Shown one piece after another: positions 25,127-33,555 of a stretch of 64,000 bases of DNA. Origin of the DNA: Janthinobacterium fluminis (lineage in GTDB: Bacteria > Pseudomonadota > Gammaproteobacteria > Burkholderiales > Burkholderiaceae_D); the NCBI RefSeq assembly GCF_028595325.1, contig NZ_JAQQXR010000004.1, positions 186,001 through 250,000 on the forward strand, read 5' to 3'. Position 1 is the stretch's first letter; each line of letters begins with the position of its first letter. Under the pieces are notes generated by a model that had not been told where the DNA came from, did no database searches, and saw nothing but the letters and a program-made list of their open reading frames with translations. A program made the translations under genes and the position numbers.

Positions 25127-27366
25127 GCTACGTCGTTGCCGTGCGCGCGCTGTGCGAATTCACCGCCAAGGAAGGCGACCTGGACTTGCGCTTCACGCCC
25201 TCCCCTTCGGCCCAGGAGGGCATGGCCGGCCACGCGGCGGTGGCGGCCCGGCGCGACGCGGGCTACCAGCGCGAAGTGAGCCTGAGCGGCGCATACGGCC
25301 CGCTGCGCGTGCGCGGACGGGCCGACGGCTACGACCCGGCCCGGCGCCAGCTCGAAGAAATCAAAACCTTCCGCGGCGATCTGGCGGCAATGCCGGCCAA
25401 CCACCGCCAGTTGCACTGGGCGCAGGCGCGCATCTACGGCCACCTGCTATGCCAGACGCTGGGCCTGGACGGGCTGCGCGTGGCGCTGGTGTACTTCGAC
25501 ATCGCCAGCCAGAAGGAAACCGTGTTCCATGAGGAGCACACGGCCGCCACGCTGCAAGCCTATTTCGAGCGGCAGTGCGGCCGCTTCCTCGCCTGGGCCG
25601 AGCGGGAACTGGCGCACCGCGCCGAACGCGACGCGCAACTGCGCGCGCTGCGCTTCCCCCACGCCGATTTCCGCCCCGGCCAGCGCCAGTTGGCCGAGGC
25701 GATCTACAAGGCCAGCAGCCGCGCCTGCTGCCTGCTGGCGCAGGCGCCCACGGGCATCGGCAAGAGCGTCGGCAGCCTGTTCCCGATGCTCAAGGCGAGC
25801 GCCGAACACGGCCTGGACAAGGTGTTTTTCCTGGCCGCCAAGACGTCCGGGCGGCAACTGGCGCTGGACGCCTGCGCCCTGATCCAGCGCCACGCCCCCG
25901 CCCTGCCGCTGCGCGTGCTGGAGCTGAGCGCCAAAACCACGGCCTGCGAGCATCCGGACAAAGCCTGCCACGGCGACGCCTGCCCGCTGGCGCGCGGCTT
26001 CTACGACAGGCTGGCGGCGGCGCGCGCGGCCGCGCTGCGGACCGGCATGCTCGACAAGGCGGGCGTGCGCGCCGTCGCGCTGGCGCACCAGGTCTGCCCC
26101 TATTATCTGGCCACCGAGCTGGCGCGCTGGGCCGACGTGATCGTCGGCGACTACAATTATTACTTTGACTTGGGCGCGATGCTGCACAGCCTGACCGTGG
26201 CCGGCGACTGGAAGGTCGGCGTGCTGGTCGACGAGGCGCACAATATGGTGGCGCGGGCGCGCAAGATGTATTCGGCGGAACTGCAGTACGCCAGCCTGAA
26301 GGCGCTGCGCAAGGGCGCGCCGGCGCCGCTGAAGAAGCCGCTGGCGCGCCTGCAGCGGCAGTGGGCTGCGCTTGACAAGGAATTCGACGGCGAGTACCGC
26401 GTCTACCCTGCCATCCCGGAGAAATTCCTCGACGCGCTGCAGGGCGCCGCCACGGCCATCGGCGACCATTTCGCCGACCACCCCGGCGCCGTCGACGCCG
26501 AATTGCAGCGCTTCTATTTCGACGCGCTGCACTTCACGCGGCTGGCCGAGTCGTTCGGCGCACATTCGCTGTTTGACGCCAGCCGGGACGCGGCCGGCAC
26601 GCTGCTGTGCATCCGCAACATCGTCCCGGCGCCATTCCTGACGCCGCGCTTCGCGGCCAGCCGCAGTTGCGCGCTGTTCTCGGCCACGCTGAGCCCGTGG
26701 AATTACTATAGCGACCAGTTGGGCATGCCGGACAACACGGCCTGGGTCGACGTCGACTCGCCGTTCAGCGCCGCGCAGTTATCGGTGCGCGTCGCCGGCG
26801 GCATCTCGACGCGCTACCAACACCGCGCCGCCTCGCTGGCGCCTATCGTCGAGCTGATGGCGCGCCAGTACGCCGACGCGCCGGGCAATTATCTGGCGTT
26901 TTTCAGCAGCTTCGACTATATGGAAAGGGTGGCCGCACTGTTTGCCGAGCGCCACCCCGGGGTGCCGCTGTGGCGCCAGCAGCGGCGCATGGACGAAGCC
27001 GGGCGCGAACAATTCCTCGCCCGCTTTACCACCAGCGGCGAAGGCATCGGTTTCGCCGTGCTGGGCGGCGCTTTCGGCGAGGGCATCGACCTGCCCGGCG
27101 CGCGCCTGATCGGCGCCTTCATCGCCACGCTCGGCCTGCCGCAAATCAATCCCGTCAACGAGCAGATCCGCCAGCGCATGGATGCGCTCTTCGGCGCCGG
27201 CTACGACTACACTTATCTGTTTCCGGGGATGCAAAAAGTGGTGCAGGCGGCCGGGCGCGTGATCCGCAGCCAGTCCGACCGCGGCGTCGTGTATTTGATC
27301 GACGACCGCTTCGCGCGGCCCGAGGTGCGGCGCCTGCTGCCGGCGTGGTGGCGGCTGGAGGCGTAG
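25123..27366 (+). CDS. PD-(D/E)xK nuclease fused to DinG/XPD-like helicase
   Basis: 747-residue superfamily 2 helicase. The N-terminal 150 residues look like a Cas4/RecB-type nuclease, with RADGYD then LEEIKTFRGD supplying D and ExK. Walker A APTGIGKSV is near 207 and VDEAHNM near 369. Four cysteines between them (ACEHPDKACHGDACP and VCPYYL) fit an XPD-type iron-sulfur cluster. The final motif region has QAAGRVIRS. The start is placed at TTG 25123, overlapping the FAN1-like stop (TTGA), because the protein then begins LSYVVAVRALCEF; ATG 25105 is an alternative. A role in crosslink repair is inferred from the neighbour. Confidence 0.85.
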   Translation: MSYVVAVRALCEFTAKEGDLDLRFTPSPSAQEGMAGHAAVAARRDAGYQREVSLSGAYGPLRVRGRADGYDPARRQLEEIKTFRGDLAAMPANHRQLHWAQARIYGHLLCQTLGLDGLRVALVYFDIASQKETVFHEEHTAATLQAYFERQCGRFLAWAERELAHRAERDAQLRALRFPHADFRPGQRQLAEAIYKASSRACCLLAQAPTGIGKSVGSLFPMLKASAEHGLDKVFFLAAKTSGRQLALDACALIQRHAPALPLRVLELSAKTTACEHPDKACHGDACPLARGFYDRLAAARAAALRTGMLDKAGVRAVALAHQVCPYYLATELARWADVIVGDYNYYFDLGAMLHSLTVAGDWKVGVLVDEAHNMVARARKMYSAELQYASLKALRKGAPAPLKKPLARLQRQWAALDKEFDGEYRVYPAIPEKFLDALQGAATAIGDHFADHPGAVDAELQRFYFDALHFTRLAESFGAHSLFDASRDAAGTLLCIRNIVPAPFLTPRFAASRSCALFSATLSPWNYYSDQLGMPDNTAWVDVDSPFSAAQLSVRVAGGISTRYQHRAASLAPIVELMARQYADAPGNYLAFFSSFDYMERVAALFAERHPGVPLWRQQRRMDEAGREQFLARFTTSGEGIGFAVLGGAFGEGIDLPGARLIGAFIATLGLPQINPVNEQIRQRMDALFGAGYDYTYLFPGMQKVVQAAGRVIRSQSDRGVVYLIDDRFARPEVRRLLPAWWRLEA

Positions 27367-27378
27367 GCGCCGCTGCCG

Positions 27379-28113
27379 CTATTGCAGCAGGCCGCGCACT
27401 TTCTGGTAGCCGCTTTTGCTGACCGGCAGGCGGGTGCCGTCGCGCAGCACGGCGGCGTGGCTGTCTTTGCTCACTTGCTCGATGCGGCTGACGCAGTCGA
27501 TATTGAGCAGGTAGGAACGGTGCACGCGCACGAAGCGGTCCGGCGCGAGCTGGCTTTCCAGCTCGGCCAGCGTCTGGTTTTTCAGGTAGGACTGGCCTTC
27601 GGCGCAGATTTGCACATAGTCGTCCTGCGCTACGATGTAGTCGATTTTGTCGCAGGCGATGACGTGGACCTTGGCGCCGTCGCGGATCAGCACGCGCGCC
27701 AGCGGCTGCCGGCGCGTCGCCGCTTTGCGCGCCATGCGGCCGGCGGCGCCGTCGTCGGCGCGGCCGACGCTGGCCCTGGCGTGCGCCAGCGCCTGGTCGA
27801 AGCGCTGCTGGCTGAACGGCTTGAGCAGGTAGTCGAGCGCGTGGCAGTCGAAAGCCTTGAGCGCGTACTGGTCGTAGGCGGTGACGAAGATGAAGCGGGT
27901 CTTGCCGGCGGCCAGCTCGACCACCTCGAAGCCGTCCAGCTTGGGCATCTGGATGTCGAGGAAGGCCAGGTCGGGCGCCAGCTCGGCCAGCGCCTTGACG
28001 GCCTCGAAGCCGTTGGCGCACTCGGCGACGATGTCGACGTCCGGGTGCCGCGCCAAAAATTCGCGCAGCACCGCGCGCGCCAATTCCTCGTCGTCCACAA
28101 TCATCACGCGCAT
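27379..28113 (-). CDS. LytTR family response regulator
   Basis: 244-residue regulator. The receiver domain (1-115) has VDDEE, phosphoacceptor D53 in LAFLDIQMP and the LKPF lysine motif. The LytTR DNA-binding domain (about 140-244) carries DYVQI, FVRVHRSYLLN and VSKSGYQKVRG. The start at 28113 is preferred over the longer frame to 28233, which runs into the kinase gene. It follows the histidine kinase with a four-base gap, so the pair is cotranscribed. The target is unknown, but the two membrane proteins upstream in the same run are likely linked. Confidence 0.93.
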   Translation of the reverse strand: MRVMIVDDEELARAVLREFLARHPDVDIVAECANGFEAVKALAELAPDLAFLDIQMPKLDGFEVVELAAGKTRFIFVTAYDQYALKAFDCHALDYLLKPFSQQRFDQALAHARASVGRADDGAAGRMARKAATRRQPLARVLIRDGAKVHVIACDKIDYIVAQDDYVQICAEGQSYLKNQTLAELESQLAPDRFVRVHRSYLLNIDCVSRIEQVSKDSHAAVLRDGTRLPVSKSGYQKVRGLLQ

Positions 28114-28117
28114 CTGT

Positions 28118-29185
28118 CTAGTCCTCGCTGGTTTGGGCCGGCATGGCGATGTCCACGCCGAAGCTGGCGCCGCGCCGCGCCCAGTGGATGCTGGCTTCGT
28201 GCCCGTAGGCGCCGGCCAGGCGCTGGCGCACATTGTCCAGGCCGATGCCGCCGGGCCGCGCCGCAGGCAAGTCGGCGTCGACCGGGTTCAGCACGCTGAT
28301 GCGCAATATGCTGCCGGCGCGCCGCGCCGCGATGCGTATCGTGCCGCCCTCGGTCATCTTGCACACGCCATGCTTGACGGCGTTTTCCACCAGCGGCTGG
28401 ATCAGCATGGGCGGCACCAGGCAGGCGGCGGCGGCCTCGTCGAGCGCCTCCTCGACTTGCAGGCGGGCGCCGAAGCGCACCTGTTCGATCGCCACGAAAT
28501 GCCGGATCAACTGCATTTCCTCGCCCAGCGGGACTTTTTTGTGCGCCTCCATGCCCAGGCTGCGGCGGTAGAAACTGGCCAGTTGCACGGTCATCTCGCG
28601 CGCGCCGGCCGGGTTGGCCGAGGTCAGCGCGCTGATGGAATTGAGGCTGTTGAACAGGAAGTGCGGGTCGATCTGCGTGCGCAGCATGCGCAACTGGGCC
28701 TCCTGGGCGGCCAGTTGCGATTGCATCTCGCCCTGCTCGGCCGCCGTCGCGCGCATGAACTCCAGCGCCAGGTAGTGCAGGGCCAGCGCCAGCGCATACA
28801 GCAGCACGCCCAGGCCGAACAGCAACGCCGACAAGGCCGGCGTCAGGGCGATGCCGGCCCAGCGCAGCTCCGTCAGCAGGCTCAGGCCGTTCCAGAACTG
28901 CGCCAGCGCCTGCCACAGCAGGCCGGCAACCAGCGCCGCCGCGCTCATCACGGCGGCGATGGCCAGCGGCGGGCGCCCGCTCAAGGGATAGGCGCGGCAC
29001 AGGTAGAACGCGGAAAAGCCGGCCGCCACGGCGTACACCAGCGTCAGCGGCAAGGCGAACAGCAGCGCGTTGCCCCAGTGCGCGTCGGCGGCCATGACGA
29101 TGACGGCCGCCAGCGCCACGCCAAGGCTCAGGCAGACGAGCGCGTACAGGGCGACACCGCGGCGGCTCGAAAACGGCCCCGGCAT
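28118..29185 (-). CDS. LytS/YehU-type sensor histidine kinase
   Basis: 355-residue membrane kinase. Four hydrophobic segments lie in residues 12-155, then a short coiled coil. The His_kinase motif RTQIDPHFLFNSLNSI follows near 175, and the ATPase domain has PPMLIQPLVENAVKHG and GGIGLDNVRQRL. There is no periplasmic sensing domain, as in this class, which senses through its membrane part. The gene begins three bases after the end of the LiaF-like gene and ends four bases before its regulator. Confidence 0.92.
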   Translation of the reverse strand: MPGPFSSRRGVALYALVCLSLGVALAAVIVMAADAHWGNALLFALPLTLVYAVAAGFSAFYLCRAYPLSGRPPLAIAAVMSAAALVAGLLWQALAQFWNGLSLLTELRWAGIALTPALSALLFGLGVLLYALALALHYLALEFMRATAAEQGEMQSQLAAQEAQLRMLRTQIDPHFLFNSLNSISALTSANPAGAREMTVQLASFYRRSLGMEAHKKVPLGEEMQLIRHFVAIEQVRFGARLQVEEALDEAAAACLVPPMLIQPLVENAVKHGVCKMTEGGTIRIAARRAGSILRISVLNPVDADLPAARPGGIGLDNVRQRLAGAYGHEASIHWARRGASFGVDIAMPAQTSED

Positions 29186-29188
29186 CGC

Positions 29189-29899
29189 CTAGTTGCGCAC
29201 TTCGATGCCGCCCATGATGGCGCAACCGCGCACGATCAGGCGCTTCGTGCCGTCAGGCGGGGCGACGGTTTTCTCGTCGAAGCCGCCGAGGATGGGGGTG
29301 CCCTGCAACACCACGGTCCAGTCCGGCGGCACCTTGATCGAGATGCCGCCGCACAGCGCGAACACGGTCAGCACGGCCTCGCCCTGCAGCGAGGACTGGC
29401 GCAGGTCCAGCTCGCAGCCGCCCATGATCGCCGTGACCTCGCCGCCGCGCAGGGCCGGCGTGGTGATGCGCCGGGTGTAGCCGCCCAGGATGGCGGTGAC
29501 GCCGATGACGGCGTCGTCCGCCGCCTCCTTGTCCAGCCGGGCCGCGGCGCCCAGCCGCGCGTGCTGCGTGCGCAGCGATTTGAACACCACCGACAGGCCG
29601 ATGAAAATGATCAGCACGGGCCACAGCGTGCCCCAGTTCAGGTAGAACAGGCCCAGGCGTTTGAGCAGCAGCAACAGACCGACGACGATCAGGGCGGCGC
29701 CGACGACGTGGCCCGAGGTGTTATTGCTTTGCACGACTTTCAAGATGCCGGCGATGACCAGGATGGCCGGCCAGAAATGCATGGCGTAGCGCAATTCGAT
29801 CCAGCCGAGATTGTCGAGCAGCAGCAGGCAGCCGAGTACGATGACGAGGACGCCGACGATGATGCCGCCGGGCTGATTCAGTTGCGAATTATTCTTCAT
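29189..29899 (-). CDS. LiaF-like membrane protein (DUF5668 plus C-terminal beta domain)
   Basis: 236-residue protein with four hydrophobic segments in residues 12-112 and then a soluble C-terminal domain (about 130-236). That domain has repeated IMGG/ILGG turns: VTAILGGYTRR, VTAIMGGCELD and CAIMGGIEVRN. It resembles LiaF, a membrane inhibitor of LytSR/LiaSR-type systems sensing envelope damage. The start at 29899 is chosen for its fit to the family. It overlaps the upstream DUF5668 gene by 11 bases and is followed by the kinase, so a sensing module is inferred. Confidence 0.85.
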   Translation of the reverse strand: MKNNSQLNQPGGIIVGVLVIVLGCLLLLDNLGWIELRYAMHFWPAILVIAGILKVVQSNNTSGHVVGAALIVVGLLLLLKRLGLFYLNWGTLWPVLIIFIGLSVVFKSLRTQHARLGAAARLDKEAADDAVIGVTAILGGYTRRITTPALRGGEVTAIMGGCELDLRQSSLQGEAVLTVFALCGGISIKVPPDWTVVLQGTPILGGFDEKTVAPPDGTKRLIVRGCAIMGGIEVRN

Positions 29900-30266
29900 T
29901 CTTGCGCTCCTTGGTGGCGACATAGTTGTTCAGCAGCGGTTCCAGCACCAGTCCGACGCCCCAGCCGATCAGCAAAAAAGGCCAGCTGTTGCGGAAGTTC
30001 AGGCCCAGCAGTTGCTCGAAGGACAGGTAGTACCAGACGGCGAAAGCAATCAGCCCCAGCCCGCCGACGATCTGCCGGGGCGAAGCCGGCGGCAGCAGTT
30101 TATTGATGCCGAAAACGACCAGCAGGGCCGGCCAGTATTGCCACAGCAGGGCAGGATCGAAGGCGATCAGGTGCAGGCGTTCGAGCAGCAACAGGGTGCC
30201 CAGGCCGATCAGCAGCAGGCCCCACAGCAGTTGTTTGCGCCAGGAATAGCGATGGTCGGTGCCCAC
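29889..30266 (-). CDS. DUF5668-type small membrane protein
   Basis: 125-residue protein with four hydrophobic segments (about 10-28, 38-56, 62-82, 92-112) and a charged tail KERKNEE. It resembles the N-terminal membrane part of the downstream LiaF-like protein, suggesting duplication. It is first in the four-gene run ending with the LytTR regulator. A good GGAGA lies seven bases before the ATG. Confidence 0.8.
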   Translation of the reverse strand: MGTDHRYSWRKQLLWGLLLIGLGTLLLLERLHLIAFDPALLWQYWPALLVVFGINKLLPPASPRQIVGGLGLIAFAVWYYLSFEQLLGLNFRNSWPFLLIGWGVGLVLEPLLNNYVATKERKNEE

Positions 30267-30376
30267 GATGTCTCCTTGTCGGGTGGTTCAATGTGACGAT
30301 ACGCGGGAATGTCGCGCGGCGACAGCGCTTTTCGGCGAATGGCGGCGCCGCGCCGGTGAATGGCGCCGGGGCGCCG

Positions 30377-31258
30377 TCACAGCTTGCGCTGCAAAAATTC
30401 GAGGAAGCAACTGATGCGCTGCGACAGTTGGGTGTTGCGGTAGTAGACCGCGTGGATTTGCTGGCGGTAGCCGGTCGAGCAGTGCTCCAGCACGGCGACG
30501 AGGCGCCCGGCGGCCAGGTCGTCGCGGCTCATGAAATCGGCCAGGCAGGCGATGCCCTGGCCGTGCAGCGCCAGCTGGCGCAGCGTCTCGCCGCTGGTAG
30601 CGGTCAGCGCCGGCGTGATGTGCAGGGTGTTGCCGGCGGCGTGGCGCAGCGGCCAGACATTGCCCAGCTCGTACTGCGCGAAACCGAGCAGCGCATGCCC
30701 GGCCAGCGCTTCCGGCGTGGCCGGCACGCCGTGGCGCCGCAGGTAGTCGGGGCTGGCCAGCAGGTGCAGCGGGCTGGCGCTGAGGGCACGCGCGTGCAAG
30801 GTCGAGTCGCTCAGCGCGCCGATGCGGATGGCGACGTCGGTGCGGTGTTCGAGCAGGTCGGCTATGCGGTCGTTGCTGCTCAGCTCCAGGCGGATGTCCG
30901 GGTACAGGGCGCGAAACTCGGCCACGTGCGGCACCACGCAATGCAGCATGAACGGCGAGGCGGCGTCGACGCACAGGCGTCCGGCCGGACTCTGCCGGCG
31001 CATGCGGATGCTTTCCTCGGCCTCTTCCATGGCCGCCAGAATACCGCGCGCGCGCTCCAGCAACAACTGGCCCTCCTCGGTCAGCTCCATGCGCCGCGTG
31101 GTGCGCGTCAGCAGCGAGGTGGCCAGTTTTTCCTCCAGCCGCGACAGCGCGCGGCTGACGCCGGAGGTGGTCTGGCCCAGGTGCGCCGAGGCCGCGCTGA
31201 GCGTGCCGCTGTCGACCACCGCGACGAAGACCCTGAGATCGTCGGAATGAATGTCCAC
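30377..31258 (-). CDS. LysR family transcriptional regulator
   Basis: 293-residue regulator. The helix-turn-helix domain is at the N-terminus (LRVFVAVVDSGTLSAASAHL, then VSRALSRLEEKLATSLLTR). The substrate-binding domain fills the rest, about 90-290. The start is placed at GTG 31258 with AAGGA five bases upstream, because longer frames add a proline-rich leader. It is divergent from the MFS exporter at 31421 and is likely to control it. The effector is unknown. Confidence 0.93.
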   Translation of the reverse strand: MDIHSDDLRVFVAVVDSGTLSAASAHLGQTTSGVSRALSRLEEKLATSLLTRTTRRMELTEEGQLLLERARGILAAMEEAEESIRMRRQSPAGRLCVDAASPFMLHCVVPHVAEFRALYPDIRLELSSNDRIADLLEHRTDVAIRIGALSDSTLHARALSASPLHLLASPDYLRRHGVPATPEALAGHALLGFAQYELGNVWPLRHAAGNTLHITPALTATSGETLRQLALHGQGIACLADFMSRDDLAAGRLVAVLEHCSTGYRQQIHAVYYRNTQLSQRISCFLEFLQRKL

Positions 31259-31420
31259 TATTGTCCTTGCTTGCCGTGAGCGCCGATTATAGGGCAAGGG
31301 CGGCGGCGGCATGCATGCGCCCCGCCCCTTTCGTGTATATTGATCGGCTTTTTGCCATCTTTTCCATAAAAGTAATAATATCGCCACCGTGCGCTCCTCA
31401 CCTCAGCGAGTTTCGTCCTG

Positions 31421-32617
31421 ATGCACACCGAAACACCCCACGCCCACGCCAGCAATGGCGCCACCCTCCTCCTCAGCTGCGCGCTGGTATTCCTGACGCA
31501 ACTGGGCGTGACGCTCTACCTGCCGTCGCTGCCCGACATCGCCGGCGCGCTGCGGCTGGCGCCGAACCAGGCCTCGCTGTCCTTGCTGGCCTACTTTCTC
31601 GGCAGCGCCGCGCCCATCCTGTTCTGGGGCGCGGCGACGGACCGCTACGGCCGCAAAACCGTGCTGCTGCTGTCGCTGGCCCTGTTCGGCCTGGCCAGCG
31701 TGGCGGCGGCCGGCGCCACGGGCGGCCCCGCCTTCATCGGCGCGCGCCTGTTGCAGGGCGTGGGCGCGGGCGGCGCGTCCACCGTCGGGCGCATCCTGGT
31801 GCGCGACAATGCCAACGGCGCTCTGCTGGCGCGCAACCTGTCGTATCTGTCGTTTTCCTTCGTGTCGGCGCTGGGCGGCGGCCAATTCCTCGGCGGCCTG
31901 ATGCAACAGTACGCGCCGTGGCAAGCCCAGTTCCTGCTGCTGGCGGCCATCAGCGCCATACTCGCCGTCGCCGTACTGCTGATGCCGATGCGCGGCGCCG
32001 CGCCCGCCGCGCCGCAGTCGCACGTGGCGGCCTACCTGGCGGTGCTGCGCCATCCGGGGTTCCGGCGTCCGATGGTCGCCGGCGCGCTCGGCTACGGCGC
32101 GCTGATCTACTTGCAGGAAATCGGCCCCTACCTGTTCCAGCAGCAGTTGGGGCTGAGCGCGCGCCAGTACGGCAACGCCGGGCTGCTGCTGGGGCTGGCG
32201 TACTTCTGCGGCTCGCTGCTGGTGAACCGTCTGGCGCTGCGGCTCGGCTATGCGCGCCTGATGCGCGCCGGCCTGCTGCTGATGCTGGCGGCCGGCGCCC
32301 TGCTGCTGGCCGGCGCCACGCTGGGCGAAGGCCGGCTGGACGGCGGCGCCCTGCTGGCCCTGGTGCTGTGCGTGTATTGCGCCGTGTCGCTGGGACAGGC
32401 GGTGCTGTTCCCCAACAGCATGGCGGCCGCGCTCGACGCCGTCAAAGGCCAGGGCAGCCATTCGACCGCGCTGTTCGGCTTCGCGCTGCAACTGATCGCC
32501 ACCGGCGTCGGCAGCCTGGCCGTGGTGATTCCCCACGGCCGCCTGGGCCCGGTGGCCTTGCTGCTGCTCGCGCTGACGGCGACGGCCCTGCTCCTGTCGC
32601 CGCGCCGGCGGCCGTAA
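31421..32617 (+). CDS. MFS multidrug exporter, Bcr/CflA-like
   Basis: 398-residue transporter with about twelve hydrophobic segments. LPSLPDIAGAL after the first segment and GAATDRYGRKTVLL in the second/third-segment loop are typical of DHA1 drug exporters of the Bcr/CflA group. RLLQGVGAGGAS lies in segment 4-5. It is divergent from a LysR regulator with a 162-bp gap, a common arrangement for inducible efflux. The substrate is not predictable. Confidence 0.9.
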   Translation: MHTETPHAHASNGATLLLSCALVFLTQLGVTLYLPSLPDIAGALRLAPNQASLSLLAYFLGSAAPILFWGAATDRYGRKTVLLLSLALFGLASVAAAGATGGPAFIGARLLQGVGAGGASTVGRILVRDNANGALLARNLSYLSFSFVSALGGGQFLGGLMQQYAPWQAQFLLLAAISAILAVAVLLMPMRGAAPAAPQSHVAAYLAVLRHPGFRRPMVAGALGYGALIYLQEIGPYLFQQQLGLSARQYGNAGLLLGLAYFCGSLLVNRLALRLGYARLMRAGLLLMLAAGALLLAGATLGEGRLDGGALLALVLCVYCAVSLGQAVLFPNSMAAALDAVKGQGSHSTALFGFALQLIATGVGSLAVVIPHGRLGPVALLLLALTATALLLSPRRRP

Positions 32618-32642
32618 GCGGGGCGCGGGCGGCGGCGTCCGC

Positions 32643-33260
32643 CTACGCCACGTAGCGCAGCACGGCGACGTAGTGGCAAACGCTGCCGCCCAGAACGAAC
32701 AAGTGCCAGACGCCGTGGCCGTGGCGCAGCTTGTGGTCGGTCGCGTAAAAGACGATGCCGACGGTGTAGAACAGCCCGCCGCCGGCCAGCCACTGAAAGC
32801 CGTCCCAGCCCAGCGCGGCGATCAGCGGTTGCACGCCGACCAGCGCCAGCCAGCCCATCAGCACATAAATCACCAGCGACAGCACGCGCGCGCCCTTGGC
32901 GTAGCAAATTTCCTGGGCAATGCCGATGACAGCCAGCCCCCAGACGACGCCGAACAGCGACCAGCCCCACGGCCCGCGCAGCGTGACCAGCGTGAACGGC
33001 GTGTAGGTGCCGGCGATCAACAGATAGATGGCGCAGTGGTCGAGCCGGCGCAATACGTCCTTGGCGGCGCCGCGCACGCTGTGGTACAGCGTCGACGTCA
33101 GATATAAGGTCAGCAGCATGGCAGCGTAGATGCTGAAACTGACAATCTTCCACGGGTCGCCCGAGCGCACCGCCAACACAAGCAGCAGCGCCCCGCCTGC
33201 GGCGGCCAGGGCCGCGCCGATGCTGTGGCTGATACTGTTGAAACGTTCTCCGTGATACAT
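32643..33260 (-). CDS. Hemolysin III / PAQR-type membrane protein
   Basis: 205-residue protein with seven hydrophobic segments. The conserved residues of the family are present: MYHGERFNSISHSIG, STLYHSVRG, RRLDHCAIYLLIAGTYTP and HGVWHLFVL. The histidine and aspartate set is that of predicted metal-dependent hydrolases in the PAQR/YqfA group. It converges with the MFS gene (26-bp gap). The cellular role in bacteria is unclear despite the name. Confidence 0.92.
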   Translation of the reverse strand: MYHGERFNSISHSIGAALAAAGGALLLVLAVRSGDPWKIVSFSIYAAMLLTLYLTSTLYHSVRGAAKDVLRRLDHCAIYLLIAGTYTPFTLVTLRGPWGWSLFGVVWGLAVIGIAQEICYAKGARVLSLVIYVLMGWLALVGVQPLIAALGWDGFQWLAGGGLFYTVGIVFYATDHKLRHGHGVWHLFVLGGSVCHYVAVLRYVA

Positions 33261-33319
33261 GGGGCGATGGCCTTGTCGTTGGCGCCGGGCGCGGGCGCGC
33301 GCGGCGCCACCAGTGTAGC

Positions 33320-33371
33320 CGCTTTTGCGCTAGCGCTTTCGCGTTAGCGCTTTTGCGCTAGCGCTTTCGCG
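33320..33371. repeat. 14-bp tandem repeat with CGCTAGCG cores
   Basis: About 3.7 copies of a 14-bp unit, GCG(C/T)TAGCGCTTT(T/C), fill this stretch between the hemolysin III gene and the TonB receptor. Each GCGCTAGCGC copy is itself palindromic, so the stretch can form hairpins. Confidence 0.85.
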
Positions 33372-33555
33372 CCGGCCCGGGCCGTGGCCGCCGTAGTCTC
33401 TTCGCAACAGTTCTACTTGAATAAAATTGACATATAAGCAATCAGATGCTCAGATACGTGAGGATGTATGGACAAGCCGGGGCGCAAAGTCGACGACACG
33501 GTTTCCGGGGCATCCACTCTTATGCAGTTTCACGTAGTTTTCTGGAGGAATGTTG

